Source: Struthidea cinerea (Eukaryota > Chordata > Aves > Passeriformes > Corcoracidae). Taken from it: DNA of 64,000 nucleotides. The position numbers and the translations under genes were made by a program. Positions 63,368-64,000 of this stretch are shown piece by piece (positions within the stretch are counted from its first letter, which is position 1; each line of letters begins with the position of its first letter). The notes below the pieces were generated by a model that saw only the letters and a list, made by a program, of their open reading frames with translations, ran no database searches and was not told the origin of the DNA. The stretch lies in NCBI GenBank assembly GCA_013397865.1, contig VZTI01003931.1, positions 744,001 to 808,000 on the forward strand, in the 5' to 3' direction.

Positions 63368-64000
63368 ACAGAGAAGGACTTGTAGGTGACGTGATGGGTG
63401 GAGGCTGGCTTGAACATAGAGATCACAAAATGGTGATTTTCAATTCTCTGAGAAGTTAGGAAGGGGGCCAGGGAAACTGCTAACTTGGACTTCCAGAGAG
63501 CAGACTTTGGCCTATTTAGGCACCTGGTTTACAGAGCCCCTTAGGAGGCAGTCCTGAAGGACAGAGGAGTCCAGGAAGGCTGGACATTCTTCACGAAGGA
63601 AATCCTAAAGGAGCAGGAGGAGGTTGTTCCCCTGTGCCAAAAGAGGAGCCAGCAGGGGCAAAGACTGGCCTGGCTGAACAAAGAGCTGGCAATTAGGAGA
63701 AAAAAGGAGAGCTTATGACCTTTGGAAGAAGGGGCAGACAACTCAGGACGACTACAAGTATGTTGTGAGGTTATGCAGGGAGAAAATCAGAAGGGCCAAA
63801 ACTTAACTAGAACTTGATCTGGCTACTGCCATAGAAGACATAAAAAAATGTTTCCAAAAAAATGTCAGCAAGAAAAGAAGAGATAAGGAGAATCTCCATT
63901 CTTTACTGGATGTGGGGGGAACATAGTGACAAAGGATGAGGAAAAGGTTGAAGTACTTAACGTCATCTTTGTCTCAGTTTTTAGTAGCAAGACCAGCTAT
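63368..64000 (+). mobile_element. CR1 LINE ORF2 segment, truncated by window end
   Basis: A plus-strand reading near 63380-63440 gives G-D-V-M-G-G-G-W-L, then D-H-K-M-V, which matches the C-terminal end of the CR1 endonuclease domain; the catalytic S-D-H motif is altered to R-D-H. The CR1 linker follows: the GACTTTGGCCTATTTAGG segment, a block encoding W-L-N-K-E-L (about 63670), and A-K-T (about 63798) ahead of the reverse-transcriptase domain. At least one in-frame stop (TTAACTAG near 63804) shows decay. Unlike the other copies this is an internal ORF2 region, so the element extends past 64000 and may be much longer than the 3' stubs elsewhere. Confidence 0.92.

Noticed and set aside
1..64000. 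CRISPR array, bacterial operon, phage or other prokaryotic system
   Set aside because: The repeats present are microsatellites and CR1/LTR elements. There are no regularly spaced repeat-spacer units, no ribosome-binding-site-led gene strings and no long ORFs.

Overview
This window looks like a gene-poor stretch of a bird nuclear chromosome, either a gene desert or a very long intron. The call rests on the interspersed repeats. Nearly every recognisable transposable element is a CR1-type LINE, most of them 3' fragments, one pair ending in the CR1 terminal repeat ATTCTATG. There is one solo retroviral LTR of a type I remember as common in passerine and other neoavian genomes. I see no L1, Alu or other mammalian repeat. 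Repeat density is low and the background is AT-rich with few CpGs, as expected for avian intergenic DNA. The species cannot be fixed from this; a non-galliform bird is my best guess.

No complete protein-coding gene is supported. The longest open frame is 177 codons and lies over a homopolymer tract. Open frames occur equally on both strands, have simple composition and match no family I recognise. The best hints of transcription are two plus-strand blocks with good splice signals (59780-59898 and 61407-61569), whose reading frames join across a 1.5 kb intron. A third is an isolated acceptor followed by 33 codons, a stop and an AATAAA (7059-7192). All three are tentative and could be non-coding RNA exons.

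Layout. 1-29 kb: mostly unique sequence with homopolymer runs, a GC-rich, CpG-depleted block at 11.75-12.77 kb, an imperfect 44-bp duplicate pair at 16.75 and 18.65 kb, and several compact blocks resembling conserved non-coding elements. 29-30 kb: a CR1 3' end followed by a second CR1 tail. 30-39 kb: unique DNA with a GT/AG microsatellite and a G-poor tract. 39.7-40.2 kb: an older CR1-like remnant. 42.1-42.7 kb: an unusually CpG-rich, homeodomain-site-rich block, the strongest enhancer-like candidate. 44.07-44.94 kb: T-runs, a striking three-arm palindrome, then a CR1 3' end. 47.7 kb: a structured GAAA microsatellite. 50.9-51.4 kb: a decayed LINE reverse-transcriptase remnant. 51.9-52.5 kb: the solo LTR. 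53.8-54.4 kb: two minus-strand CR1 pieces. 59.8-61.6 kb: candidate exons. 62.6 kb: a TTTTA pentanucleotide repeat. 63.4-64 kb: a CR1 ORF2 segment that runs off the window.

I found no operon, CRISPR array, convincing tRNA or rRNA gene, or new multi-gene system. The items most worth a second look are the palindrome at 44.2 kb, the CpG-rich block at 42.3 kb, the splice-flanked exon pair near 60 kb, and the imperfect 44-bp duplicate pair.
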